Source of the DNA: Bifidobacterium gallicum DSM 20093 = LMG 11596
GTDB taxonomy: Bacteria > Actinomycetota > Actinomycetes > Actinomycetales > Bifidobacteriaceae
Direction: 5' to 3'
NCBI RefSeq assembly: GCF_000741205.1
Contig: NZ_JGYW01000002.1
Span: 62,001 to 126,000, forward strand
Length of the DNA: 64,000 bases
A program made the position numbers and the translations under genes. This document shows positions 46,832 through 55,737 of this stretch, one piece after another. Every line of letters begins with the position of its first letter. The stretch's first letter is position 1. The notes beneath the pieces were generated by a model that made no database searches, was not told the DNA's origin, and was given only the letters and a program-made list of their open reading frames with translations.

Positions 46832-46837
46832 AGTGTA
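46832..46837 (-). promoter_or_regulatory. Candidate -10 box of a leaderless WecA-like mRNA
   Basis: Minus-strand TACACT, then CAAGAT, then the GTG start codon at 46825. Lies in the 37-bp gap after tsaC, so a leaderless transcript or coupling to tsaC are both possible. Confidence 0.3.
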
Positions 46838-46862
46838 GCGCTGAGCCTATGCAGCAGCCGGC

Positions 46863-47498
46863 TCACCGCAACGCGGCGCGCACACTCGCCTCGTCAAGGC
46901 GCCCTTCACGGATGATCCGGATGCCATCCGCGTCGTTTGGATCGGCTTCAACCACCGTACTGGCCACATGGCTGACCGTAGGACCGCCATCTACATACAA
47001 GTCCACCTCGTCACCAAATGCCGCAACCGCTTCTTGCACGCTGTGCGCGCTTTGCTGGCCTGATTTGTTGGCACTCGAACATGCCAAGGGACCCGTGACA
47101 CGCAATATGGCGCGGCATGCGTCACTGTCCGGCACACGCACCCCTTGCGTCAGCACACCGTCTGATGTTTGTTTGAGTGTTTTGAGGCCGCGATCGTGCA
47201 CCATCACAGCAATCGGCGAGAAAGCACCAGGCAAGAAGCGCTCACCCAAGCGGTCCAGCGGAGTCGGCAATGCCAAGCCAAGCTCGTCAAGAGCCTGCAC
47301 ATCAGCCATTAGGATTTGCAAGGATTTCGTTGCTGGCCGCTGCTTGACAGCAAAAATGCGTGCGATGGCCTGTTCGTCATGCGGGTTGCATGCCACGCCA
47401 TACACGGTATCCGTCGGAACCACGACTATGCCGCCGCGGCTGACCACATCAGCCACCAGCGTCAAGGATTCTTCATTGATTGGCAGTATCTGCACCAT
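46863..47498 (-). CDS. tsaC: L-threonylcarbamoyladenylate synthase
   Basis: Sua5/YrdC/TsaC family, about 211 aa, making the activated intermediate for tRNA t6A37. Key segments: GGIVVVPTDTVYGVACNPHDEQAIARIFAVKQRPATKSLQILM, LPGAFSPIAVMV (normally WPGPLT), GVRVPDSDACRAIL and GPLACSSANKSGQQSAHS. The Sua5 C-terminal domain is absent. AAGGAG at 6 bases fits ATG 47498 rather than the GTG just upstream. Sits in the prfA-prmC-tsaC-wecA-like run common in actinobacteria. Confidence 0.95.
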   Translation of the reverse strand: MVQILPINEESLTLVADVVSRGGIVVVPTDTVYGVACNPHDEQAIARIFAVKQRPATKSLQILMADVQALDELGLALPTPLDRLGERFLPGAFSPIAVMVHDRGLKTLKQTSDGVLTQGVRVPDSDACRAILRVTGPLACSSANKSGQQSAHSVQEAVAAFGDEVDLYVDGGPTVSHVASTVVEADPNDADGIRIIREGRLDEASVRAALR

Positions 47499-47624
47499 CA
47501 CGTTCTCCTTGTATCAGCACTTTGTATGAGCACGTGTCTCAACACTTGCCATTGCGCCGACATCCAACTCGTCCAATTCGTCCAACTCGTATTATCGTGT
47601 CCCTTGAGCCATCAACCAGGGCTA

Positions 47625-48674
47625 CTACTTTGGTTTGATCGCCGTGAGGAACCGTGGACGTCCTGTCAAATCCTCATGTGTGGCGGCTTGACTAAACCCG
47701 ATCGCCGTCGCAAACGCCCGTGTGCGCACAGGTTGTGAGATGTCGTGTTCCATGACGAGCAAACCGCCTGGTTTCAGCAATGCCCACGCGCGTGAGATGA
47801 TGCGTTCAGGAATCATCATGCCATCCGCAGAACCGCCATACAATGCCATATCAGGGTCGTACTCGCGCACTTCGGTCTGCTCAGGCACATCATGTTCAGG
47901 AATATACGGCGGATTGGAAATAACTACATCCACAGTGCCATCCAAATCAGCCAATGTCAGCTCACAGGTGGCATCCGCGCGCATCAGGCGATAGCGCGAA
48001 GCCAGGTCCGGCATTGTTGCGCCAACCCGGTCAAGGTTGCGGCGCGTCCATGATGCGGCCGTCGCGTCCATCTCCACTGCCCATACGCAGCTATCGGGCA
48101 CTTCCGTAGCCACAGACAATCCGATAGCCCCACTTCCCGCGCACAAATCGACCACACGCGGCGATTTCATGCCATGCTGATCCATCCAGTCCAACGCCGC
48201 CTGCACCACGCTTTCCGTTTCAGGACGCGGGACGAACACACCGGGACCGACCAGCAGATCAAGATACCGAAACGGCGCATGTCCCGTAATGTGCTGCAGC
48301 GGCTCCCTGGCTTCACGCCTTGCCAGCATCGCGGTGAATTGTGCGGCTGCGTCGGGCTCGTGGGGTGTTGAGCAATCAGTATTGAATGCCGCAGCAGTGT
48401 TGTCTGATGAAACCGTAACGTTGCGCTGGGACTGAAGCTGCGCCAACGTGCGCCCCATAAGCCGCGCCATGTCCACGTCAGAAAGCGACACTTGGGCAGC
48501 ATGAGCAAGCAACAGCTTGGCGTCGTTGAACGGCGTGTCAATACCGGCCGCCTGCAGACGAGCCTCAGCATTGTCAAGCAGCTCAGCCACGGATGAGTCA
48601 ACTGTGAACCGCATGGCGGAATCGAATGCCGGCGAGAGACCGGTCGCACATGCAGGCATAACAGATACTGTCAC
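47625..48674 (-). CDS. prmC: Peptide chain release factor N5-glutamine methyltransferase
   Basis: Methylates the GGQ glutamine of release factors. About 349 aa. The helical N-domain (SSVAELLDNAEARLQAAG) is followed by a SAM-binding Rossmann fold: PRPETESVVQAALDW, VVDLCAGSGAIGLSVA and the catalytic VVISNPPYIPEHD. An Asn/Ser/Thr-rich insert (QSQRNVTVSSDN, about residues 80-110) lengthens it beyond the usual 280. I choose the second GTG (48674), placed 5 bases after GAGGAGG at 48680-48686; the later ATG 48659 is too far from that site. Directly downstream of prfA. Confidence 0.94.
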   Translation of the reverse strand: MTVSVMPACATGLSPAFDSAMRFTVDSSVAELLDNAEARLQAAGIDTPFNDAKLLLAHAAQVSLSDVDMARLMGRTLAQLQSQRNVTVSSDNTAAAFNTDCSTPHEPDAAAQFTAMLARREAREPLQHITGHAPFRYLDLLVGPGVFVPRPETESVVQAALDWMDQHGMKSPRVVDLCAGSGAIGLSVATEVPDSCVWAVEMDATAASWTRRNLDRVGATMPDLASRYRLMRADATCELTLADLDGTVDVVISNPPYIPEHDVPEQTEVREYDPDMALYGGSADGMMIPERIISRAWALLKPGGLLVMEHDISQPVRTRAFATAIGFSQAATHEDLTGRPRFLTAIKPK

Positions 48675-48690
48675 CACAGCCTCCTCACGC

Positions 48691-49779
48691 TTACTGCTGA
48701 CGGGCGAGACGATCAGCCTCATCAGCCTGCACATCGCTGTCAATCACAGCCTGCAGATCACCATCGAGCACAGCGTCGAGATTGTAAGCCTTGTAATTCG
48801 TACGATGATCAACAATACGATTTTCCGGGAAGTTGTAGGTGCGGATACGTTCGGAACGGTCGAGCGAACGCACCTGGGAATGACGCATGTCAGCGGCCTC
48901 AGCGGCCTCCTGCTCATGCTTCATCGCAAGCAAACGGCTCTTGAGCACGCGCAACGCGGCCGCACGGTTCTGAATCTGCGACTTCTCATCCTGCATACTG
49001 ACCACAATGCCCGTCGGAATATGCGTCATACGCACAGCCGAATAGGTTGTGTTCACCGACTGTCCACCCGGACCGGAAGACATGAAAATATCAATCTTGA
49101 GATCTTTCGGATCAATCTCGATCTCATCATCGTCTTCATCGGCTTCCGGAAACACGATGACGCCAGCGGCCGAAGTCTGGATGCGACCCTGCGACTCGGT
49201 GACGGGGATGCGCTGCACGCGGTGCACGCCGCCCTCATACTTCAAACTTGCCCACACGCCATCTTCAGGCGCAACCGTACCCTTGGCACGGATGGCGAGT
49301 TGCACATCCTTGACTCCGCCAAGTTCCGTGGAATTCTCACTCTGGATAGTCACGCTCCAGCCGCGCTTTTCCGCGTAACGCGTGTACATGCGCAACAAAT
49401 CCCCGGCAAACAGTGCGGCTTCCTCGCCACCAGTACCAGCCTTGATTTCCATAATCATGTCACGGGCATCGTCAGGGTCGCGCGGAATCAACGCCGTACG
49501 CAACGCTTCGGCAGCGTCATCAAGCTGCGTTTCCAAACGCTTAGCTTCCTCAGCGAAATCAGGATCCTCAGCCGCCATCTCACGCGCCGCTTCAAGATCG
49601 TCAATCATGCTGCGGTAACGCTGATAGGGACCCACGATACCGGCAAGCTCGGCATGACGACGCCCCAACTTGCGCATGGCGTTCGGGTCGGAAGCCACAT
49701 CCGGCTGTGCCATGCGCTGCTCGATGTTCCGATATTCTTCCAACGCCGTCTGGGCCGCAGGAAACTGTTCGTCTGCCAC
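48691..49779 (-). CDS. prfA: Peptide chain release factor 1
   Basis: Reads UAG and UAA. 362 aa. The GGQ motif is in [20 protein letters not shown], and the RF1 tripeptide PVT in [18 protein letters not shown], which distinguishes it from prfB at 27 kb. [30 protein letters not shown] is the conserved domain-2 start. The start codon is GTG 49779 with AGGA 8 bases upstream. Followed after 16 bp by prmC, which modifies its product. Confidence 0.97.
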   Translation of the reverse strand: MADEQFPAAQTALEEYRNIEQRMAQPDVASDPNAMRKLGRRHAELAGIVGPYQRYRSMIDDLEAAREMAAEDPDFAEEAKRLETQLDDAAEALRTALIPRDPDDARDMIMEIKAGTGGEEAALFAGDLLRMYTRYAEKRGWSVTIQSENSTELGGVKDVQLAIRAKGTVAPEDGVWASLKYEGGVHRVQRIPVTESQGRIQTSAAGVIVFPEADEDDDEIEIDPKDLKIDIFMSSGPGGQSVNTTYSAVRMTHIPTGIVVSMQDEKSQIQNRAAALRVLKSRLLAMKHEQEAAEAADMRHSQVRSLDRSERIRTYNFPENRIVDHRTNYKAYNLDAVLDGDLQAVIDSDVQADEADRLARQQ

Positions 49780-49952
49780 TGCTTCGTCCTACTCTAACTG
49801 TCTCTTACTGTTGTACTGCTCACGCCTGTTGCGGTCGAATCCGGACGCACCGCGCCCGACCCGTCATTCTACCGCCGCATCCCTACACCCCACCGGCCTA
49901 CACCCTCCTCCTACCGCTTCCTCACCTCACCTTCCTCACCTCGCCTTCCTTC

Positions 49953-50327
49953 CCGCACGTAAGGCAGTTGCGTTACGTGCGGGAAGAAACAGCAGTCCCC
50001 CCACTACTCCCGCACGTAAGCCAGTTACGTTACGTGCATGGAGCACGACAAGCCAAGGGCAATAATCAAAATTCCGGCCATCCTACGCAAACACCGATGC
50101 CCACCTCGCGCCGCATCCCCTTCCTCTTTCCCGCACGTAAGGCAGTTACATTACGTGCGGGGAAAGAAAGTATCGTCACTCTCCCCTCGCCGCACGTAAG
50201 CCAGTTACCTTACGTGCGGAAACCAAGACGAATGGAAGATCAAAACCCGACCATCCTACGTAAACTTCCGCGACCACCTCCGCCCCACTGCTCCTTCCCG
50301 CACGTAAGGCAGTTGCGTTACGTGCGG
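49953..50327. repeat. Palindromic repeat cluster C (five copies)
   Basis: Elements at 49953-49982, 50010-50039, 50131-50160, 50190-50219 and 50298-50327, with centres GGCAGTTGCG, GCCAGTTACG, GGCAGTTACA, GCCAGTTACC and GGCAGTTGCG, all in one orientation. Start spacings alternate 57, 121, 59, 108, indicating duplication of a two-element block. The second copy ends TTACGTGCAT, a decayed arm. Lies in the 743-bp gap between prfA and rpmE; a long open frame here is only translated repeat. Confidence 0.97.
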
Positions 50328-50461
50328 GAAGAAGAGAATGGGAATCATTATCAAAAACAATCAAAGTCAATCAAGGACCAGCAGAAACCAGCAAGAGCCA
50401 GCAGGAACATTGATATGGCAGCAATTACAACGACGCTGTCTGCCCCACTCCAGCATAAAAA

Positions 50462-50493
50462 ACAGGCGCCGACCTCTTAAGGTCGACGCCTGT
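50462..50493 (-). terminator. Rho-independent terminator after rpmE
   Basis: ACAGGCGCCGACC (50462-50474) and GGTCGACGCCTGT (50481-50493) pair at 12 of 13 positions. On the minus strand the stem runs directly into TTTTTTATG. About 30 bp past the rpmE stop. Confidence 0.9.
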
Positions 50494-50522
50494 CCAGCAA
50501 TATGCTTACGCGAGACTTACGC

Positions 50523-50735
50523 TCACTTGGCCTTCTTGCCGTAACGCTTCTCGAAACGAGCCACGCGGCCGCCGGTGTCAAGAATCTTCTGCTTGCCGGT
50601 GTAGAACGGGTGGCACTTGGAGCACACGTCCACAGTCATATGGTCCTTGGAGGACGTGGAACGGGTGACGAATGTGTTGCCGCACGAGCAGGTGACCTGC
50701 ACGGGCTGATAGTTAGGATGGATATCCTGCTTCAT
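50523..50735 (-). CDS. rpmE: 50S ribosomal protein L31
   Basis: 70 aa, the zinc-binding (C+) form of L31: cysteines in VTCSCGNTF and [14 protein letters not shown]. Starts [14 protein letters not shown] with AGGAGA upstream of ATG 50735, and ends [14 protein letters not shown]. Single gene with its own terminator. Confidence 0.97.
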   Translation of the reverse strand: MKQDIHPNYQPVQVTCSCGNTFVTRSTSSKDHMTVDVCSKCHPFYTGKQKILDTGGRVARFEKRYGKKAK

Positions 50736-50946
50736 GGTTTGTCTCCTAAAGATACAGGCGACCCGGGTCGCCTCGCCCCAATGGCGGACGTGAACCGGAC
50801 CTCAAGGAGTATACCGTACGCAGCAGACAGCGCGAGTCTTCAACTTCCGCCATCGCCGCGCACGTGCGCTCCACTGGATTCAACAGAACAGCGCCACCGT
50901 TATTCCCGATCGGACACGCTGGTGCAACTTCAGTTTGCGTCTCGTA

Positions 50947-52845
50947 TTATTGATTTCCGCCTGATGCGACACTGGCTTTCCACACCGCCGCATACTCATC
51001 CATCATGGCTGTCAAATGGGTGCCAATCGTTTCATAGTCATCGATGTAGAGGTTGGCAAGCGACACGCGCACACTCCACTCCGGAGCGTCGAAGCCGCCG
51101 CCGTCCATCAACACAATGCCCGTGTCTTGGGCCAAACGCACCACAAAATCCAGCGGGTCGTAATGCTGCTGCAGCCACTGCGCAAAATCCTCACCCACAC
51201 GTTGACGCGCCCACAAGCCCAGGTCGATCACAGCATAATAGCCGGCACGCAGGGGATCAGGGTCCGGTTTGATGTCCATGCTCTCCCATAGTGCGTCATA
51301 ACGATCAGTGATGAGCTGCTGCATCTTGGTCTGATACACACCATGCGTATCAAGCAATGACGAAAGCGCAAACAAGCTCATCTGCACCTGTTGCGGAGTG
51401 CTCAAGCCCGCAGTGCCGTTGAGGGCCACCAAGCGCGAATCGGCAACCATGCGGTCACAGAACTTGATTGCTGAAACATCGGGGCCCAGCGACGAGTAAC
51501 GGGCAGCCAGCACTGATTTCTTGTCTTCAGGTAGTGCAGCGATCAATTCGTCGAACACATTGCGCGGAGCCGTGGCTGTTACAGCCAAACGCCAGCCCGT
51601 GGCACCAAAGTATTTGGAGAAGGAATACAGACTGATTGTGTTATAAGGCAAATCATGCAGAATCGAGTGGTATCCCGGCACAAAAGTGCCATACACATCA
51701 TCAGTGATGATCATGAGGTTTGGATTGATGTTGTGCACAATGTTAATGAGCTTGGCACGGTCATCCTCACACATCGCATAGGACGGCGGATTGGACGGAT
51801 TGACCAGGCACAGCAGCTTGACCTTGGGATCAGCGAGTTTCTCAAGCTCCTCATCAGGATACTGCCATGTATGGGTACCATCGCCGTCCGTGGTGGAAGC
51901 GTTAACATTGATGACATTGAGCCCATAATCATCGAGATGCGGAATCTCCAAGTATGGCGTGAAAATCGGTGTCATCAGCGCCATCGTGTCACCAGGCTGA
52001 ATCAGGAAGTTCGACTTGAGGCAGTAGAAGATGTAGCACATGGCAGCCGTGCCGCCTTCAGTAGCGAACAGGTCGAACGGACCATACGGCGCGTCCGGTT
52101 CCCTGCCGCCGCACAGTTGCGTCGACAAATAATCGTTCACAATGCGCTGCGTGTAATCCAAAATGCGTTCCGGCATCGGATACAAGCAGCCGGTAATGCC
52201 TTCAGTCCATTCATGCACGAGCGCGTCGGCATCCCATCCTCGCCCATGTGCGTATTGCAGGCACGACTCCAAGAACCGTGCCGCGCGTTGCGTCTCATCA
52301 TTGAGATTGTTCTCATGCTCGCTGCCGCCCGTATGGGCCGCGTGATGGTGCAAAAACATGCGGAAACGTTCTGCGCAACCGCGTTGGCTCGGCATGCCGC
52401 CCAACGAAATGCCCGGTTCGTTCAACGTGCTGCGCGACTCGGTCATTGCAAACAATCCCAACAAGAAAAACGCTTCACGTGGCAACGTCGCCACCCAGTT
52501 TGGATTACCGCGGCCAGCGTTGAGCAACGCGTGCGTAGTACCCTCGTCACCTTTACGAGCAAATTGCATCAACAAATTTTTCCGCTCGAACGGTGACATC
52601 TTTCCTATGGACTGTTCATATGAACGCTCACCATTGCGCTCAATTTGCAGTTCCTGTGGGTTCAATATCATCGGCTGCGACATGTTTGCGGCTGCCGGCG
52701 CGACAACCGGCATCGTTGCCGATTCAGTTGCATTGCCCTGTGCCGGGAGCGTCGGCTGCGCCGTCTGATCTGACGTTGTGCCCTGTGCTGCGTTCGATGG
52801 AGCGGATGGAGTGGATGGAGCGGTGGTTGATGGTTGAGTAGCCAT
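50947..52845 (-). CDS. L-aspartate 4-decarboxylase / bifunctional aspartate aminotransferase
   Basis: PLP fold-type I enzyme converting aspartate to alanine and CO2. Signature segments of this family: LNAGRGNPNWVATLPREAFFLLG, FDLFATEGGTAAMCYIFYCLKSN, TPIFTPYLEIPHLDDYGLNVI, LVNPSNPPSYAM and the PLP lysine in SLYSFSKYFGATGWRLAV. 632 aa, about 100 longer than usual, because of an N-terminal Pro/Thr/Ser/Ala/Gln-rich stretch of about 65 residues. A strong GAGGGGGA before ATG 52845 shows the extension is probably translated. No aspartate:alanine antiporter gene lies nearby. Likely helps pH control or alanine supply. Confidence 0.9.
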   Translation of the reverse strand: MATQPSTTAPSTPSAPSNAAQGTTSDQTAQPTLPAQGNATESATMPVVAPAAANMSQPMILNPQELQIERNGERSYEQSIGKMSPFERKNLLMQFARKGDEGTTHALLNAGRGNPNWVATLPREAFFLLGLFAMTESRSTLNEPGISLGGMPSQRGCAERFRMFLHHHAAHTGGSEHENNLNDETQRAARFLESCLQYAHGRGWDADALVHEWTEGITGCLYPMPERILDYTQRIVNDYLSTQLCGGREPDAPYGPFDLFATEGGTAAMCYIFYCLKSNFLIQPGDTMALMTPIFTPYLEIPHLDDYGLNVINVNASTTDGDGTHTWQYPDEELEKLADPKVKLLCLVNPSNPPSYAMCEDDRAKLINIVHNINPNLMIITDDVYGTFVPGYHSILHDLPYNTISLYSFSKYFGATGWRLAVTATAPRNVFDELIAALPEDKKSVLAARYSSLGPDVSAIKFCDRMVADSRLVALNGTAGLSTPQQVQMSLFALSSLLDTHGVYQTKMQQLITDRYDALWESMDIKPDPDPLRAGYYAVIDLGLWARQRVGEDFAQWLQQHYDPLDFVVRLAQDTGIVLMDGGGFDAPEWSVRVSLANLYIDDYETIGTHLTAMMDEYAAVWKASVASGGNQ

Positions 52846-53158
52846 GAGTCCCCCTCAGTAACACATATCTCGACTATTTTCAATATCCGCGCTTATTGTC
52901 GATATGCAAACTGGAGGTTCGCTGGAATCCACGCTCTCGGTGAATTTGCAGCCGTCTGAAACTCTCTGCCACCCTCCCGCTTTTACAGATTCCAATCGCA
53001 CGCATCTCCTGTAGGCATGCTTCAACACCCACTGCGCCGCCTCGCAGCCTCGCCACCGCGACGCCCTTTTTCAGACAACCGCCCCAACCATCCGCACGCC
53101 GCACACAACGCACTATCGCGTCTCGCTCCAGCGAGTACCCGGCGATAGTGCTAATTAA
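52846..53158. other. Intergenic region with nested hairpin next to the tRNA
   Basis: 313 bp between the aspartate decarboxylase start and the tRNA. CACTATCGC (53111-53119) pairs with GCGATAGTG (53142-53150), and inside it CTCGC/GCGAG forms a second stem. This compound hairpin lies just past the tRNA 3' end and may end its transcript. No gene seen. Confidence 0.5.
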
Positions 53159-53235
53159 TGGTGGGACGGCAGGGGCTTGAACCCTGGACCGGCGGATTAT
53201 GAGTCCGATGCTCTAACCGACTGAGCTACCGTCCC
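53159..53235 (-). tRNA. tRNA with CAU anticodon (tRNA-Met, elongator type likely)
   Basis: A 77-nt cloverleaf on the minus strand. Acceptor GGGACGG pairs with CCGTCCC; the D arm is GCTCAGTCGGTTAGAGC; the anticodon arm is CGGACTCATAATCCG with loop CTCATAA and anticodon CAT; the T arm contains GGTTCAAGCC. The 3' ACCA (discriminator A plus CCA) is encoded at 53159-53162. A fully paired acceptor end argues against the initiator. A tRNA-Ile2 (lysidine-modified CAU) cannot be excluded by eye. Confidence 0.9.
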
Positions 53236-53526
53236 GTCTGTGCCGCATTCATAGTTGTGTTCATTGAGATCAAGTCATTACCCGGCTCAACACTCACGGA
53301 CATTCGATACAGCTTGGCCACTGTATCAGGTTTGGGCGACGTGCTTCAATAACGGCACTTCCACTGAGGCCGGTATATGGGCGGCACACAGCCGGCATGC
53401 GGCTCACGTGCGGTGGGCATGCGAGAGACACGCCGCTGTGTTGACTTTGGTTCGCGCATCCTTCTCAGCACTCTGCCTGCGGTCGCATTCCCCCATGAAG
53501 CAACGGCCAGTTAAGGAGCGTCCCGA
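53236..53526. other. Intergenic region upstream of the tRNA
   Basis: 291 bp. Contains a perfect 7-bp inverted repeat GATACAG (53306-53312) and CTGTATC (53321-53327), 8-bp loop, about 200 bp past the stop of the coiled-coil protein gene. A tRNA promoter should lie near 53240-53280 on the minus strand; only weak boxes are seen. The short plus-strand frame here has no support as a gene. Confidence 0.35.
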
Positions 53527-55278
53527 TTAAGCGCGGATTAGTCCTGGTTCACCTGATGGTGCGTCCTGCACACAATCATGGTACGCAGATTGGTGCTCGC
53601 GCTGCTTATTGGCTTCGTCTTTCTTCGCTTCCTCCTGTTTCTTTCTGGCTTCCTCCTGCTTTCTGGCCTGTTCTTCTTTTTGCTGTACCTCTTGCTGGGC
53701 GCGCCGTTGCGCTTCCTGCTCCTCCTGCAGCAACTTTTCGTCGCGCGAACTCGACACGGCACTTTCAGCCTCATCAAGATCGGTCTTCATGGCCGTGAGC
53801 TGGGCAAGGTCATCATCATTTTTGACGGCGTCGGCTTGCATGATCAACTGTTCAAGCTTGTTCCACAGGTTTTGGTCAGTCACATGCCCTTGCGCTAGCG
53901 CCAGTGTCGTCCTCGCCTTTTGCACCGACTGTGTGAGCGCATCTTGCGCATCCACAACGAGCATGGATTCGTTCGATGCTTTGACTTGCTGCACGCCATC
54001 CTGGAGACGCTTCAGTTGCGTCTCATACCATTTGGTTTGCGTGGACAAATCATCAGTCCGTTTTTCCATCGCGTCAATCGACGTGGCGTTGCAGCTGGCC
54101 AACGTGGGCTCTTCAACCTTCATCAATTTCGACAGGTTTGTGACCGTTTGCGCGTCTTGCACGTCATGGTCGGTCAGCACTGCCGCTTGAGCTGCGTCAC
54201 CCGACAAATATTCTGAATATTTCTGTTGTTGCTTCTTGGCTTTCTCAAGCTGACTTGTGCACGTCTGACGTGCTGTCTCAAGGTGTTGCTCCGCATTGGA
54301 ATGCACAATTGCCGCAATACCGAATGCGATGCCCACCACAGCCAGAAATGAGAGTGTACCAATAATGATCCACTTGAAATAGTTGCCGTCGAACGCTTCG
54401 TTGTTCTTATGGTTATTACGCGTCTGGCGCGTAGCCATGGCGCGCACATCATCGGGATTGATGATTTCAGTTTCACCAGCCACTGCAGCGGGTGTGCCCG
54501 GCGTTGAGAACTCATCACCAGGCAACGGTGCGGATTGTTGATCAGGAGGCACTAGCGGGGTGGCGAACGATATCGTTGACGGCCCATCATCAACGCTGGG
54601 AGCTATGGATGCCACGGCAGAGGGAGATGCCGGTGCGTCTAAAACCGATTGCGCAGGCTGAACCGTCGAAGCCTCGGCTGCTGGAACTGACGGCGCTGCT
54701 GGAACTGACGGAGCTGCTGGCGCTGTAGCCGAGGATGCCCCAGCTACAGGAGGAACGGTCATTGGACCCGGAACAATTGGCACTGGGATCCCTACGGATT
54801 CAGGCAGCTCAGGGCTTGGTTGCTGGCGCCTTGCAGAGGCGACAGTTGTTGGGATATCGACAGCCGACGGGGCTGGCGCTGTAGGCACCGTAGGAGCAGG
54901 GGCAGGCGTCGGCGCAGGAGCGCCCGGCCGTTGAACCACAGGTGGTTGAACCACAGGTGAATGGGCCACAGGAGGCTGGGCGGATGCGGATGCCGGAGCG
55001 TTGTGCAACGGCTCAGCCACTGGACTGTGGTCTCGTGCCGCAGGGTTCAACGGTTGCGCGATTGGCGCTGTGAACGCTTGTTGCGCACCACCCACAAATG
55101 GCGAACTCTGAGTGGACCATGCACTGTCAAGATCAACATCCAGCGCAGCGCCAGTACGGGGAGCATCCACTTGGGTATCCTCGGGCGCAGGCCATTGCGG
55201 CGATGCCGCTTGCCCACTATTGGCAGGGCCATTATCTGAAGCACGGTCAGTCTGGTAACCAGGGCCTTGTTCTTCCAA
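53527..55278 (-). CDS. Large proline-rich single-span coiled-coil protein of unknown function
   Basis: 583 aa. Residues 1-270 are low complexity, rich in Pro, Ala, Val, Ser and Thr (for example VVQPPVVQRPGAPAPTPAPA) and predicted cytoplasmic. A basic stretch (RQTRNNHKNN) precedes one transmembrane helix, WIIIGTLSFLAVVGIAFGIAAIV (about 304-326). The extracytoplasmic part is a long coiled coil with many Gln, Lys and Asp, ending in a Lys/Glu/Gln-rich segment (EEQARKQEEARKKQEEAKKDEAN) and a tail with one Cys. The start is TTG 55278 with GAGGA 7-8 bases upstream; an ATG a few bases earlier is in another frame. Could be a cell-envelope or division scaffold; no family recognised. Confidence 0.75.
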   Translation of the reverse strand: MEEQGPGYQTDRASDNGPANSGQAASPQWPAPEDTQVDAPRTGAALDVDLDSAWSTQSSPFVGGAQQAFTAPIAQPLNPAARDHSPVAEPLHNAPASASAQPPVAHSPVVQPPVVQRPGAPAPTPAPAPTVPTAPAPSAVDIPTTVASARRQQPSPELPESVGIPVPIVPGPMTVPPVAGASSATAPAAPSVPAAPSVPAAEASTVQPAQSVLDAPASPSAVASIAPSVDDGPSTISFATPLVPPDQQSAPLPGDEFSTPGTPAAVAGETEIINPDDVRAMATRQTRNNHKNNEAFDGNYFKWIIIGTLSFLAVVGIAFGIAAIVHSNAEQHLETARQTCTSQLEKAKKQQQKYSEYLSGDAAQAAVLTDHDVQDAQTVTNLSKLMKVEEPTLASCNATSIDAMEKRTDDLSTQTKWYETQLKRLQDGVQQVKASNESMLVVDAQDALTQSVQKARTTLALAQGHVTDQNLWNKLEQLIMQADAVKNDDDLAQLTAMKTDLDEAESAVSSSRDEKLLQEEQEAQRRAQQEVQQKEEQARKQEEARKKQEEAKKDEANKQREHQSAYHDCVQDAPSGEPGLIRA

Positions 55279-55417
55279 GGATCCATCCTCACTTCACAGG
55301 TCGTCACTGATTGAATGGTCATCGAACTGTATGCATGCTACCGTCAAGAGAATATCGATGCCATTGTCATGGTATTCCCAGTCTAATCGTTTATGGATAT
55401 AACTGTTCACCCAAGTC

Positions 55418-55431
55418 CAGCGACGTCGCTG
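55418..55431 (+). promoter_or_regulatory. Palindrome CAGCGACGTCGCTG, candidate operator 1 of nucleoside cluster
   Basis: A perfect 14-bp palindrome with central CG, directly followed by TATTCT, which could be a -10 box. It shares the sequence AGCGAYGTCGCT with a second site 275 bp closer to nupC. Even, CG-centred palindromes are common for LacI-family repressors; the regulator is unknown. Confidence 0.5.
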
Positions 55432-55691
55432 TATTCTCAAGAAACCCAATGCTAAAACGTTTTATTATAGCTCATTCCTGACGGGGGCGTGTCATCTTGT
55501 GCGGTGAACGCAAACCGGCCAAGACTACTAGCCTGATAGTGAAACAGGATGTGAAGGAATTGTGTAGTTCAGTTTCCCCACCTCCTGATTAGAGAAACAG
55601 AATGGAAATCCTCCTGCATCGGCAGGGTCGTGGCGATGATCGCAAGGTTGCAATCAACCGATTGCCACCGCCTTTACCGCAGGGTGGAAAC

Positions 55692-55709
55692 TGCAGCGAT
55701 GTCGCTGCA
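55692..55709 (+). promoter_or_regulatory. Palindrome TGCAGCGATGTCGCTGCA, candidate operator 2 of nucleoside cluster
   Basis: Two 8-bp half-sites, TGCAGCGA and TCGCTGCA, flank a TG centre. It lies 29 bp before the nupC ATG, in the 5' leader. It repeats the core of the palindrome at 55418. Two sites with the same core in one promoter region are consistent with looping or cooperative repression. Confidence 0.5.
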
Positions 55710-55737
55710 CAGCATATCAAGAGGAAAGAAGGTTCCC

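Larger units (their letters stand above)
55279..55737. other. Divergent intergenic region upstream of nupC
   Basis: 459 bp between the minus-strand coiled-coil protein and plus-strand nupC, containing two related palindromes (listed separately) and AT-rich sequence around 55448-55470 that could include -10 boxes. A reading frame back to 55630 in front of nupC lacks a ribosome-binding site. Confidence 0.5.

Noticed and set aside
49707-50480. A 257-codon plus-strand open frame between prfA and rpmE
   Set aside because: It is mostly translated palindromic repeat (recurring HVRQLRYVRE-like peptide) and overlaps prfA; no ribosome-binding site or domain.
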